From: Paenibacillus_AB hodogayensis
GTDB taxonomy: Bacteria; Bacillota; Bacilli; Paenibacillales; NBRC-103111
Direction of reading: 5' to 3'
NCBI RefSeq assembly: GCF_039536325.1
Contig: NZ_BAAAYO010000001.1
Coordinates: 1,343,196-1,407,195 of the forward strand
DNA length: 64,000 bases
A model generated the notes under the pieces. That model worked only from the letters and a program-made list of their open reading frames with translations, was not told where the DNA came from and did no database searches. Positions 35,115-44,284 of this stretch are shown here, in pieces. How positions within the stretch are numbered: position 1 is the stretch's first letter; each line of letters opens with the position of its first letter. The position numbers and the translations under genes are program-made.

Positions 35115-36620
35115 TCAGCTCGAGCCGTGCCGGTATTCGTTGGGCGTGCGTTCCGTCCAGCGCTTGAATATTTTAATAAAATAGTTGGTGTTCGGAAAGC
35201 CGACCCGCTCGCCGATCTCCGACACCGGCAGCACGGTTTCCTCCAGCAGCTTCTTCGCTTGGCCAACCCGCGCCTGCTGCACGTAATGAATCAGCGTAAC
35301 GCCGGTTTTCTTCTTGAACAGGCTGCTGAAATAAGCTTCGTCCATCGTCACAAGGGCCGCCAGTCCTCTGAGCGTCACGTCCTCGTGCAGATGGCGGTGG
35401 ATGTACGCAAGCGCCTTGTCGATCTCCGGATGGCCCGTCACCGGCTGCGCGCCGGCCGTCCAGCGCTCGGCATACCGTTCCGCCCGTTCCAGAAGCCGTT
35501 CGCCCAAGGCGCGGTGGGTCGTGCAGCCCAGCAGCGAATCCGCCGGTACTCCGCCATGGCCGGCAATACGGGCAAGCGTCCGGTCGATACGGACCGCAGT
35601 CTCCTTGACCAAGGCCATCGGCAGGCGCTGACGTCCGATCGCGCTCCAGCCGGAACGAAACCGGCTGCGGAATTCGTCCATATGGCGCTGCTCGAAGCTT
35701 TGAATCCATTCCCGTTCCGTCTTCCAGTCCAGGGACGGCGCTTCCTCCGCTGCCGCCCCGCCGGATGCCGGCACGGCAGCCCCTCCGACGGCGCTCTCGT
35801 ACCAGTGCCGGTCAAGCGCCCTCAGCGTCTCTTTCCAGACGCGCAGCACGTCCCGGGGGGCGGAAACGGGCGAGCACGCGAACGCCCAAGGCGCCGCGGC
35901 CCCATTCGCCCTGCGCCCGACGGGGCCGGATGCCGGATTCCAGACGAACACCGTCGTTTGCCCGGAATGGGGAAACAAATGCATGACGGTCCGGCTGTCC
36001 GTTGAGACAAGGCCGAGCTTGCGGAAGTCGTCAAGCGTAAACGGCTCCTCCCCGTGCAGGAACGATCCGACCCAGACGGATGCATACGGCTTCCCGTCGG
36101 CGTCTGCGAACGACATCGCGGCTGCTGCCGGCCCCTGCCCCGTGGCGGCTTCTCCTGACCCGCCTCCATGTATAGCCTGCCACATCTGCCCGTAAAACCG
36201 GACGAACGATTCCGAAACCTGCTGCGACCGTATCCGCAAGCTTCCTGCAAGCTCCCGGTCGACCTTGGACAGCGCCTCCCCGAGCGACTGCTTGTTCATC
36301 GAAAGCTTCAGCAAATAGCCGGAAGCGCCGTATTCCAGCGCCTGACGGGCATATTCGAATTCGTTCATGCATGTCAGCATGACGAAGCGGCAGTCCAGCC
36401 CTTCGCTCCGCGTCTGCTTGAGCAGCTCGATTCCGTCCATCTCCGGCATGATGATATCCGCGATCACGAGATCGGGCGCCTGCTCCCTCATCCGCTCCAG
36501 CGCCTCCCGGCCGTCGCCGGCCTCCGCCGTTATCGTGAAGCCCATCTCCTCCCAGTTCACAAGCTGCCGGAGCGATCGTCTGACAAACACTTCGTCTTCA
36601 ACGAGCAGCACTTTCCACAT
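35115..36620 (-). CDS. YesN-like response regulator with AraC DNA-binding domain
   Basis: The 501-aa protein has a receiver domain (VEDE at 7-10, phospho-acceptor Asp55 in IADIIMPEMDG), a long middle region, and a C-terminal AraC-type double helix-turn-helix (about 400-500: MDEAYFSSLFKKKTGVTLIH and VGFPNTNYFIKIFKRW). ATG 36620 lies six bases after GGAGGTG; the upstream GTG is part of that site. It overlaps the end of the kinase gene. It should activate the neighbouring sugar importer in response to the kinase. Confidence 0.93.
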   Translation of the reverse strand: MWKVLLVEDEVFVRRSLRQLVNWEEMGFTITAEAGDGREALERMREQAPDLVIADIIMPEMDGIELLKQTRSEGLDCRFVMLTCMNEFEYARQALEYGASGYLLKLSMNKQSLGEALSKVDRELAGSLRIRSQQVSESFVRFYGQMWQAIHGGGSGEAATGQGPAAAAMSFADADGKPYASVWVGSFLHGEEPFTLDDFRKLGLVSTDSRTVMHLFPHSGQTTVFVWNPASGPVGRRANGAAAPWAFACSPVSAPRDVLRVWKETLRALDRHWYESAVGGAAVPASGGAAAEEAPSLDWKTEREWIQSFEQRHMDEFRSRFRSGWSAIGRQRLPMALVKETAVRIDRTLARIAGHGGVPADSLLGCTTHRALGERLLERAERYAERWTAGAQPVTGHPEIDKALAYIHRHLHEDVTLRGLAALVTMDEAYFSSLFKKKTGVTLIHYVQQARVGQAKKLLEETVLPVSEIGERVGFPNTNYFIKIFKRWTERTPNEYRHGSS

Positions 36621-38385
36621 CGCGGACACCTCCTTCGGAATAAGGCGCGGATACGAGCAGAGGGAAGCTTAGCCGTACGCGCGTCCCTTCGGACAACGGC
36701 TCGATGTCCATCCTCGCCTCCTGCTTGAACAGCAGCTCGAGCCGTTCCCTGACGTTATTCAGCCCGATGCTTTTGCGCTTGCGGGCGGCGTTCTGCGAGG
36801 CCGCCGGATTCCAGCCGACGCCGTTGTCCTCGACCTCCAGAAAGCAGCGGCCCGCCTCGGCATAGGCGCGAATCCAGATGATGCCCGCCCGGTCTTTGTG
36901 CGACAAGCCGTGGAAGATCGCGTTCTCCACGAGCGGCTGCAGGCTAAGCTTGGGAACGAGCGCATAGGCGAGCCGTTCGTCGCATTCCCAGCGCACCTCG
37001 AACGTACGGTCGTAGCGGAAAGACTGAATCGACACGTACGCCTCGGTCAGCTCCCGTTCCTCCTGAAGATGGATCAGGTCGGCCTCCTCGTTCAGGCCCG
37101 TTTCCAGCAGCTTGCCGAGCGACACGCAGATGGCAGCCGTCTCCTCGTCTCCTTTGCTCAGCACATTCCATTTCACCATGTTGAGCGTATTGAGCAGGAA
37201 ATGCGGGTTCATCTGCGACAGAAGCATTTGGAAGCGCACCGCCTCCTTCTGCCGTTCCTCCGCTTTAAGCCGGCGCATCAGCGCCTGCAGGTCGCTTACC
37301 ATCTGGTTGAACGCTTGCGCCAGAGCGAGCAGTTCCCCTTTGTAATTGCCTGTGAACAAATGGGTCATCAACTGCTTGTCGGCCACCTCCGCCATTTTCT
37401 TCTGCAGCAGCCGCAGAGGACGCGTCAATGTGGAAAGGATCAGAAACGTAATGACGACGAACAACAGCGTGAAGAGCAGGAAGCTGGTCACCATCCGCTC
37501 CTTCACCTCGGCGATATTGCCGAAGAACAGCTCCAGCGGGAACCGGCCGGCCAGCGTCCAGCCCATCGCGGGCAGCGGCATGGCGTTATATAAATAAAAC
37601 CCTTCGATACGGTGGAAGCTCTCCTCTTGCCCGTGCAGGCCGGACAACGTCGCCAGCAGACGCACCTCCGTCAGATCGCCGGTTCCGCCGAGTATCGTTC
37701 CGTCGCCGTCGAGCATGTAGAAATCCTGGGTAATGGGAAAGCTTCTGGCCATGGAGGACAACCACGCCTGCACGTCGATGCCGATGCGGATCAGCCCGAT
37801 CGGCTGGCCGGCGCTATCGCGGTACGCCGAATACAGCACGATCAGGCTGGAGCTTTTGCTTTCCTCCACGCGCACGTCGGATTCCTCGTAAGGCGCCCAT
37901 AAGTAAGCTTCGGTGCCGTTCTTCAGATCGGCCAGCTGCGGCCTGTTCATCTGTTCCTCGTAGCTCAGCGGCTTCCTCGGTACATAAGAGGCGTACTGGC
38001 GGCCGTTGCGGTCGAGCAGCGAATAGTAGACGAAGGGGGACGAAAGCGTCTTGCTTCGGAGTTCGTTCCACAGTTCGTCCATCCGCTTGATTCGGTCCGC
38101 TTCGCCAAGACCGTCGCTGCCGTCAAGCAGCCCGGCCACGGTCGGATCCATCTCCATGCGGACGGCGATGCGGAACGCCGTGGAACGCATATCCTCGAAG
38201 ATCAGCTTGAGCTGCTCCAGCTGTTCGGTGTTTTGGCGGACGATCTGCTCGGTGAACGATTCTTCGATCTGGGAAACGCTGTGAAAGTTAAGGAACGAAT
38301 AGGGGAGCAAAATAAGCAGCAAAAATACGAGAAACAGCCGGTTTTTCAGCGATGAGAAGGCGAAGAAGCCGAGCTTGTCTTTCAA
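36598..38385 (-). CDS. YesM-like sensor histidine kinase
   Basis: The 595-aa kinase has two membrane segments flanking an extracellular dCache-like sensor (about residues 40-300), a HAMP linker, and a His_kinase domain with QMNPHFLLNTLNMVKWN. The ATPase part has VENAIFHGL, DNGVGW and GLNNVRERL. I chose the TTG at 38385, eight bases after GGAGG; the longer frame has no ribosome site. Such kinases read extracellular sugars, sometimes through a binding protein, and signal to the YesN-type partner encoded next. Confidence 0.92.
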   Translation of the reverse strand: MKDKLGFFAFSSLKNRLFLVFLLLILLPYSFLNFHSVSQIEESFTEQIVRQNTEQLEQLKLIFEDMRSTAFRIAVRMEMDPTVAGLLDGSDGLGEADRIKRMDELWNELRSKTLSSPFVYYSLLDRNGRQYASYVPRKPLSYEEQMNRPQLADLKNGTEAYLWAPYEESDVRVEESKSSSLIVLYSAYRDSAGQPIGLIRIGIDVQAWLSSMARSFPITQDFYMLDGDGTILGGTGDLTEVRLLATLSGLHGQEESFHRIEGFYLYNAMPLPAMGWTLAGRFPLELFFGNIAEVKERMVTSFLLFTLLFVVITFLILSTLTRPLRLLQKKMAEVADKQLMTHLFTGNYKGELLALAQAFNQMVSDLQALMRRLKAEERQKEAVRFQMLLSQMNPHFLLNTLNMVKWNVLSKGDEETAAICVSLGKLLETGLNEEADLIHLQEERELTEAYVSIQSFRYDRTFEVRWECDERLAYALVPKLSLQPLVENAIFHGLSHKDRAGIIWIRAYAEAGRCFLEVEDNGVGWNPAASQNAARKRKSIGLNNVRERLELLFKQEARMDIEPLSEGTRVRLSFPLLVSAPYSEGGVRDVESAAR

Positions 38386-38488
38386 GAAGCACACCTCCGT
38401 CGTGTAAAGTTCGCGTGCAGATAAGTTTGAGGGTAGCATGCCTTGCGCAATTGCGCCAGTCTGTTTTTTCGGACTATTCCGGTAAATC

Positions 38489-38502
38489 GGAAGCGCTTTC
38501 TC
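38489..38502. promoter_or_regulatory. Weak cre-like site upstream of the kinase gene
   Basis: GGAAGCGCTTTCTC resembles the CcpA cre consensus around its CG core but differs at the outer positions. It lies about 100 bp upstream of the YesM-like gene, where carbon catabolite control would be plausible. Confidence 0.25.
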
Positions 38503-38630
38503 TTCCTTCAACGTAATGCAGCCGGTCTTTCCGATCAAGTTTTAATTTAGTTGAAATTATAGAGAGGAGAATTCAAATACCGCAATATGGAAACAGTAAG
38601 AAACACATGGCCCACGAAGGAGCGATCTTT

Positions 38631-39002
38631 ATGCCCAATTCTCATGGAACATTTACCAAAAAACCGCCTGCCGTAACGTTCGCCCAAGTATTGCTTTATC
38701 TTGCGGCGCTGCTGAACGTCGGTAACGGCATTTACTCCCTTGGCAGCACCGATGCCGTCAAAACCGCGATCTGCATCGCCATGATCGTGTTCGGCATTGC
38801 CGCCGCTTTCGTGGCGTCCCGGCTGAACAAGCCCGATCCCGCCCGGCGCCAGGCGGCCATCGCGTTGTGCGGCGTGCTGATCGTTCTACGGATCGTGGAG
38901 TTTGCCGTCTGGTCCAGCATCGGATTTTTGCTCGGTCTGATTTTGCCGGTCCTCGTCATCTGGAGAGTAAGCGGTCCCGAAGCGAAAGCCTGGTTCCGGT
39001 AA
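38631..39002 (+). CDS. Small integral membrane protein, four segments, unknown
   Basis: The 123-aa protein has four hydrophobic segments and no recognised motif; it ends SGPEAKAWFR. I chose ATG 38631, eight bases after AAGGAG; an in-frame ATG at 38607 contains that ribosome site downstream and is unlikely. It is transcribed convergently with the large glycosidase gene. No function can be proposed. Confidence 0.75.
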   Translation: MPNSHGTFTKKPPAVTFAQVLLYLAALLNVGNGIYSLGSTDAVKTAICIAMIVFGIAAAFVASRLNKPDPARRQAAIALCGVLIVLRIVEFAVWSSIGFLLGLILPVLVIWRVSGPEAKAWFR

Positions 39003-39063
39003 CGGAAAAAGACGCCTCCCCAACCCGCGAAAACAAGCGGAAAGAGAGACGTCATTCGTTTGC

Positions 39064-42000
39064 CTATGGCTGGATTTCGTGCAGCTCGAGATCGTCGATC
39101 CACGCGTAATCGTTAGCCGTCTGGCTGATCGATCCGTAAATGCCGATGGCGACGGCGTTCGGCGCGGCGGTAAAGATCAGCTCGACCTGCTCCCAATCGG
39201 TATGGAGTCCCGCCGCCTGCCAGGTGTAGGAGATCGTGCCGTTGCCGGCCTTCAATTGTCTGACGCCCAGGGAGACGGCTCCTGCGGTTGCGTTGTTCTT
39301 GACCCATCCGCGCAAAGCATACGTTTTACCCGGTACGACCGGTACGAAGCTGGCCGAATTGGTCAATATCGTGTTGTTGGCGTTGGCCGAGTCCGGATTC
39401 ATCCGTACGGAAGCCTGGCCGCTGTGCGCTACGTTTCGGTCCCACGTATTGCTGTTCAGATTCCAGCCTTCCGGTTGACTCGTGCCCGGCTTGAGAAGCT
39501 CGAAGCTAGGGTTGACGATCGGGTTGCGGTCGATCTTCACCGGCAGCGGCAGCAAGTGCCGCACGAGACCGTCCGCCGAGACCGCGATCGTCAGTCCGTA
39601 TATGCCCTCGTCGAAGGAGGACGGAACATTAATGCTGCCTTGTATCGTCTTCTCCTCATAAACCGCCAGACTGACGGTTGCGGGAAGGGTTACGCCCAGC
39701 GGTCCCGCTTGGCTGTAGGTCAGCCCGACCGTCACAGGATGCGCGGAGACGTTTTTCAGCTTGACGGTGAACGGGTAGCTGCCGGTGCCGCCCGCTTGGA
39801 TCGAGCCGGGAGACAGCTTCGCCTGTACCGGAGACAGCACCGCAAGCCGGGCGGCACCGCTGCGGACGAGCGGCTGGCCGTCGTACGAATAGCTCAACTC
39901 GGCCGCTATCTCATAAACCGAGGCCGCTACGGAAGCCGGAACCGCGAACGTTTCGGTGTAACTGGAGCCCGTTCCCGCCGTCAGCGTGCCGATCGTACGC
40001 TGCACGTCGGGCTGCTGAAACGCCGCCGGCAGACGGAGATCGAGCCGGGCGTTCTGCACCATCTTGCTCCCCGCGTTCGATACGCGAACATGCAGAAGCC
40101 AGGAATCTCCGGATGCGACTTGCCCCGGCGTGGTCCACGCTTCGAGCAGGATCGTCGAGCCGGCGATCGGAGCGACAATCCCTCCGATTCGCTCCACCGC
40201 CTGCTTCAGCTGCGCTCTCTTGCCGCCGAGCGCCGCATCCGTCTGCGAATCGAGCCAAGCTTGCATCTGCGCCAGCTGCGTCACGGCCGCTACGGCGTCG
40301 TCGGTCGCCGCCTGCTCTACCGGCTGTGCCGCATCCAGCTTCTGGACGAGCGTCTGAAGCCGTGCGCCAAGCGAGCCCGTCAGCGTCTGCCAATCGGCGG
40401 CGGAGAGCAGCCCGGCAGCAGCGGCATTTTCCGCGACCGCCCGGCCGGCTTCGGCTTTGAACGAGGTGATGCGGAAGACTTGCGCCTCCTCCGGCCCGAG
40501 CCGCGCCGTCAACGCATTTCCCCACGTTCCCCACCGGTCATGCGCGCCGCCGTACACCCTTTCCACCACACTGCCTTTGGCTGCGAACGGAATGTCGACC
40601 GTCCGCTCTTCTTTCCTAACGTTCAAAGCGACCGCATACGTCTCGGCGCCAAGATGCCAGACACCCCATTGCGTATCGGCGCCAATGGAGAGATCGGCCC
40701 GCGTTCCTTTCAACGTCAAATCGGAGATCAGCTTCATTTCCGCGCTGAAGGCGGTCAAGCCCGGCCACAGGTCCGTTTGCCGAAGCTCCCAGTTCGGATC
40801 GTGCAGCGAATAATAGCCGATTCCTTTCGCTCCAGCCAACAGTGACTGGTAAGCCATGTTGCGTACTTGACCCACGGTCGGCTGATCGGTCAGCGGGCGG
40901 TAAGTCTGCAGCAGCGTCCATACCGGCTGAACGCCCCCCGTCGCCGTATAAGCCTCGCGAATCCAGTCTCCGACCCGTTCGATCTGCGGCGCCGGCAGCG
41001 CATACGGATAAACGTCGGTCGTAAGCACGTCGGTCGCTTGCGCGCTGGACCCGTAAGCCGCTTTATCCGATTCGACGATGTAGGCCGGGTGAACGGAGTC
41101 GATCGAGCGTACGAGCCGGTATACGTCCAGCAGCGCATCCTGCGAAATTCCGTTAATCGTCGGCTCATCCATGATCATCCAGGTCAATACCGCGGGATGC
41201 GACTTGAACTGCGTGACGATGCTCTGGATGGTGCCGAGCTTGTCGGCCGCGTCGAAGTACAGAACGACCATTGCCTTCAGCCCGTTCGCCTGGGCGGCAT
41301 CCAGCGTTGCTTGCAGTTGCGCCGCATTCGACGTGCGAGGCCCCTGCACCGTATTGACGCCGAGCTGGTTGAGCAGCGGATAATCGTCCACCCCCGCGTG
41401 GTAAGCGATCACCGGGAAGAACGGCTCACCGTTTACGGTCAGCGTCCGGTCGGCCCGGATCGCCGATGGCCGGTTCCAGCGGTAGAGCGTCTGCTCCTTC
41501 TGCGAACGAATCGTCCCCGTCGCCTCCTTGAACACCGCCTCGATCCGGTAAGGGCGGCCCGTCGTCATGACGGACGGATCGAAGACGACGTCCATCGCCG
41601 CGCTCGCCGCCAAGCCGCTGCGCGAGAATACCGGCGCGCCTCCGGCTGCGTCCGTGATGCGCACGTCGACCGTCCTTCCGGCGAAGAGGCCGTCGTCAGG
41701 GAGCAGCTCCAGCAGCGCGTGTCCGGCGGTTTGCTCCGAATAATAGTTCAGCCGGTCGGGCTTCAGCGTCAGCTCCGGCTTATCCCGTTTCTTGACGACG
41801 GATGCGTCGTCCAGATAGACGGTTCCCGTTCCGTACAAACGATAGTATGCGAACATGTACCGTGCTCCCGCAGGGGCTTCCGTTTCGGCCGCGTATATGT
41901 GCCATTGGCCGTCCAGATGAGCGGCCGGAGCTTTGAACGGGTAACCGCCGAGGCTCGTTTTCCCGTCTATGTCGGCGTAATATTCGATCTTCATGCCGAC

Positions 42001-42357
42001 TTGGCCGGTTACGGCGCCAACCGCCTTAAACATGGCGGCCACCTCGTAGGCGGCGCCCTCCTGCACCTGCACCTTTTGCATAATCCACGGGTTCGCGCTC
42101 GTCGCCGCCTCGATGGATATGCCATACGAGCCGCTGTAGGCGGCTGCGGCAGCGGCCTTTGTCGTCGCGCGTTGGGCGACCGGAATGTACCAGACGTCCG
42201 GAAGCCCCCCGACCAGCTGCTCGAAGCCCGGGTTGACCAGCAGATTGCCGGCAGGAGGCGGATCGGCCAAAGCCCGCTTCGGGTACACTGCCGAAACCGT
42301 TTGCAGCAGCAGCAAGCAGACAAGCAGCATCGCGAATGCATGTTTCTTCTGAATCAT
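39064..42357 (-). CDS. Large secreted multidomain glycoside hydrolase
   Basis: The 1097-aa protein has a signal peptide (about 1-31), a CBM4/9-like module (38-190, NLLVNPGFEQL), an Ig-like region (195-295), a TIM-barrel glycosidase core (300-545), a beta/helical region, a NEW3/CARDB-like module (about 765-960) and a second C-terminal CBM4/9-like module (965-1097, NPIVNPSFELLKPG). MIMDEP with Glu398 at the end of a barrel strand is a candidate acid/base. The family and substrate cannot be named with certainty. ATG 42357 has AGGAGGAG upstream. It follows a solute-binding protein gene in the same direction. Confidence 0.8.
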   Translation of the reverse strand: MIQKKHAFAMLLVCLLLLQTVSAVYPKRALADPPPAGNLLVNPGFEQLVGGLPDVWYIPVAQRATTKAAAAAAYSGSYGISIEAATSANPWIMQKVQVQEGAAYEVAAMFKAVGAVTGQVGMKIEYYADIDGKTSLGGYPFKAPAAHLDGQWHIYAAETEAPAGARYMFAYYRLYGTGTVYLDDASVVKKRDKPELTLKPDRLNYYSEQTAGHALLELLPDDGLFAGRTVDVRITDAAGGAPVFSRSGLAASAAMDVVFDPSVMTTGRPYRIEAVFKEATGTIRSQKEQTLYRWNRPSAIRADRTLTVNGEPFFPVIAYHAGVDDYPLLNQLGVNTVQGPRTSNAAQLQATLDAAQANGLKAMVVLYFDAADKLGTIQSIVTQFKSHPAVLTWMIMDEPTINGISQDALLDVYRLVRSIDSVHPAYIVESDKAAYGSSAQATDVLTTDVYPYALPAPQIERVGDWIREAYTATGGVQPVWTLLQTYRPLTDQPTVGQVRNMAYQSLLAGAKGIGYYSLHDPNWELRQTDLWPGLTAFSAEMKLISDLTLKGTRADLSIGADTQWGVWHLGAETYAVALNVRKEERTVDIPFAAKGSVVERVYGGAHDRWGTWGNALTARLGPEEAQVFRITSFKAEAGRAVAENAAAAGLLSAADWQTLTGSLGARLQTLVQKLDAAQPVEQAATDDAVAAVTQLAQMQAWLDSQTDAALGGKRAQLKQAVERIGGIVAPIAGSTILLEAWTTPGQVASGDSWLLHVRVSNAGSKMVQNARLDLRLPAAFQQPDVQRTIGTLTAGTGSSYTETFAVPASVAASVYEIAAELSYSYDGQPLVRSGAARLAVLSPVQAKLSPGSIQAGGTGSYPFTVKLKNVSAHPVTVGLTYSQAGPLGVTLPATVSLAVYEEKTIQGSINVPSSFDEGIYGLTIAVSADGLVRHLLPLPVKIDRNPIVNPSFELLKPGTSQPEGWNLNSNTWDRNVAHSGQASVRMNPDSANANNTILTNSASFVPVVPGKTYALRGWVKNNATAGAVSLGVRQLKAGNGTISYTWQAAGLHTDWEQVELIFTAAPNAVAIGIYGSISQTANDYAWIDDLELHEIQP

Positions 42358-42535
42358 AACAATCTCCTCCTGATCGCTTTGCTCCGGGCAAAGCTGGCGT
42401 CGTCAAACGTGAGCGGAGACGATGATGCGTACAAAAAAACGGAAAGCCAAGCAGGGCGAAGGGAGCGGCCCAAGTCGTTTCGACGATTCCGGGTGGACTA
42501 AACGGCTCTTACCTGCCGGACCGATCAAGAACGGT

Positions 42536-44155
42536 TTACTTGCTGCCCGACTTCGCGGTTTCGATCGCCTTGTTGGCTTTCTCTTCGGCTTCACGCAGCG
42601 CGCTGGCCACGTCCTTCACTCCCGAAGCGGCGTCGGAAAATGCCGCGTTCAGAGCGCTCGACAACGCATTCTGGTATTTGGTCAGCGTAATCGGCTCGGC
42701 GAACTTGTCCGGGATGATCGCCTGAACGTTTTTGCCTTTAAGCGCCGGATTCGCCGTGCCGAATTCGTTCTTATAAGCGCTCTTTTTAAGCGCGGGCACG
42801 ATTCCGTTGTTGATGTACGTCTGCTGCACTTCTTTGGAGGTCAAATAAGCCAGCACCTTAAACGCTTCGTCGCGATGGGTGCTCGTGGTCGCCACGTTCA
42901 GGAACACCGGGTACGGACCGGAGCCTACCCCCGGCTTCTCCTTGTAAACCGGCAAGCCGACGACGTCCCAATTCAATTGCAGCAGCAGGTCGCTGTACGA
43001 TTGCCCGCCTACGGACGCGAACATCGCCACCGTCTTGTCTTTGTAGAAAGGCGTGGACGGCGTGCTGATCGTCGTTTTGTCGAATTCGTTGCCCGGGATG
43101 CGGTAGAAGCGGATCAGGTTGTCGAATACTTTTTTCCAATTGTCGTTGCTAAGCGCAGCCTTGCCGGTCTTCGGGTCGATGAACTCCTGGGACAGCTGGT
43201 TCATGCTGGCGATGTGGCTGAAGGAGGCGAGGAAGCCTTTATACTGCACGCCTCCGTCGGTGCGCGTCAGCTTCACGGCCAGATCGTAAAGCTCGTCCCA
43301 GGTCATGCCGTCCTTCGGGTAGGGGACGCCGAATTTATCGAAGATGTCTTTGTTGCAAAAGATCGCGGAAGCCGGAATTTTCAGCGGCAGCCCGTACAGC
43401 TTGCCGTCGCCGGCTTTGCGCAGCATTTCCACGGCGCTCGGCTCCAGTTGCGACAGGTCGTATTTGTATTTGGCGATCAGGTCGCTGACGTCTCCGCCAA
43501 GTCCGGTATCGGCCAGATCGGCGATCGTTCCTGCGGAAGAGCTGATCAGGTCCAGTTTGACGCCTGACGCGATCAGCTCGGACAGCATCGTTCCTTTTTC
43601 CCGCGAGTACAGCTTGAACGTCACATTCGGAAATTTCTTCTTCACGACGCTTCCGACGTCTTTATCGAACATCTCCTGGGTATACCCCGACGAGTTCTCG
43701 TAATACGCCAATTCTACCGGTTTGTCGATTGCGGTCAGATCGTTCCCGCCCTTGTCCTTCTGCTCGGCTTCGGTCTGAGGGGGCTCCTTGGAGGACGAGG
43801 TGGAACCGCCACAAGCGGTTAATGCCAACAGCACGCTTGCCGTCGCCAGCACGGCCGTCCCTTTGACCGCGAAACGTCCTGCCCGACGCCGCGCCGCCGT
43901 GACCGCGCCCGTTTTTGCCGCGGGACCGCTCTGTTCCATCCCTTTCTTGTCGCCGGCTTTGCCCGAAACCGCTCCGTCTCCTTCTTCTGCTGGCGCCTCT
44001 CCAACCGTTCCGCTGTCTACAGCTTCTGCGGCCCGTTCCGGCTCCGTCCTCTCCTCCCGCTTCGCGCTCCTCCCCCCGCTCTCCCGTCTTGCCGGCAAAC
44101 GCTTTCTATGCATCCCCGTCTCGTCCGTCGTTCGCCCAAATTCGTTGTGCTTCAA
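42536..44155 (-). CDS. ABC sugar-binding lipoprotein with long cytoplasmic N-terminal tail
   Basis: The 539-aa product is a close paralogue of the binding proteins at 20923 and 48858 (FDKFGVPYPKDGMTWDE, KLTRTDGGVQYKG). Its lipobox cysteine is residue 115 (LALTAC), after a charged, low-complexity stretch of about 90 residues that no normal signal peptide has. The TTG at 44155 is supported by GGGGAGAG eight bases upstream; an ATG at codon 73 has AAAGGG directly abutting it and is the alternative. No permease genes adjoin. A cre-like palindrome lies just upstream, and an AraC gene is divergent. Confidence 0.88.
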   Translation of the reverse strand: MKHNEFGRTTDETGMHRKRLPARRESGGRSAKREERTEPERAAEAVDSGTVGEAPAEEGDGAVSGKAGDKKGMEQSGPAAKTGAVTAARRRAGRFAVKGTAVLATASVLLALTACGGSTSSSKEPPQTEAEQKDKGGNDLTAIDKPVELAYYENSSGYTQEMFDKDVGSVVKKKFPNVTFKLYSREKGTMLSELIASGVKLDLISSSAGTIADLADTGLGGDVSDLIAKYKYDLSQLEPSAVEMLRKAGDGKLYGLPLKIPASAIFCNKDIFDKFGVPYPKDGMTWDELYDLAVKLTRTDGGVQYKGFLASFSHIASMNQLSQEFIDPKTGKAALSNDNWKKVFDNLIRFYRIPGNEFDKTTISTPSTPFYKDKTVAMFASVGGQSYSDLLLQLNWDVVGLPVYKEKPGVGSGPYPVFLNVATTSTHRDEAFKVLAYLTSKEVQQTYINNGIVPALKKSAYKNEFGTANPALKGKNVQAIIPDKFAEPITLTKYQNALSSALNAAFSDAASGVKDVASALREAEEKANKAIETAKSGSK

Positions 44156-44182
44156 TGTCGCTCTCCCCTTCGTGTGAAATAC

Positions 44183-44196
44183 TGTAATCGATTACT
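44183..44196. promoter_or_regulatory. cre-like/LacI-type palindrome
   Basis: TGTAATCGATTACT fits the CcpA cre consensus at all but the last position and contains the perfect 12-bp palindrome GTAATCGATTAC. It lies 28 bp upstream of the solute-binding protein start, where binding would block transcription. A local LacI-type regulator is an alternative reader. Confidence 0.5.
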
Positions 44197-44284
44197 TAAC
44201 TCCATTAATAACACATCTGTTTTTCCGAAAACATGAAGTATATAATATGGGCATGAACAAAATTGCTGACTTGGAGTGAAACGA

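Noticed and set aside
30905..38385. Naming the importer lplABC or ytcQP with a defined substrate
   Set aside because: Family resemblance is clear, but the substrate cannot be read from sequence and the enzyme gene that might tell is decayed.
40867..42501. A 544-codon plus-strand frame
   Set aside because: It is antisense to the secreted glycosidase, which has a signal peptide and recognisable domains.
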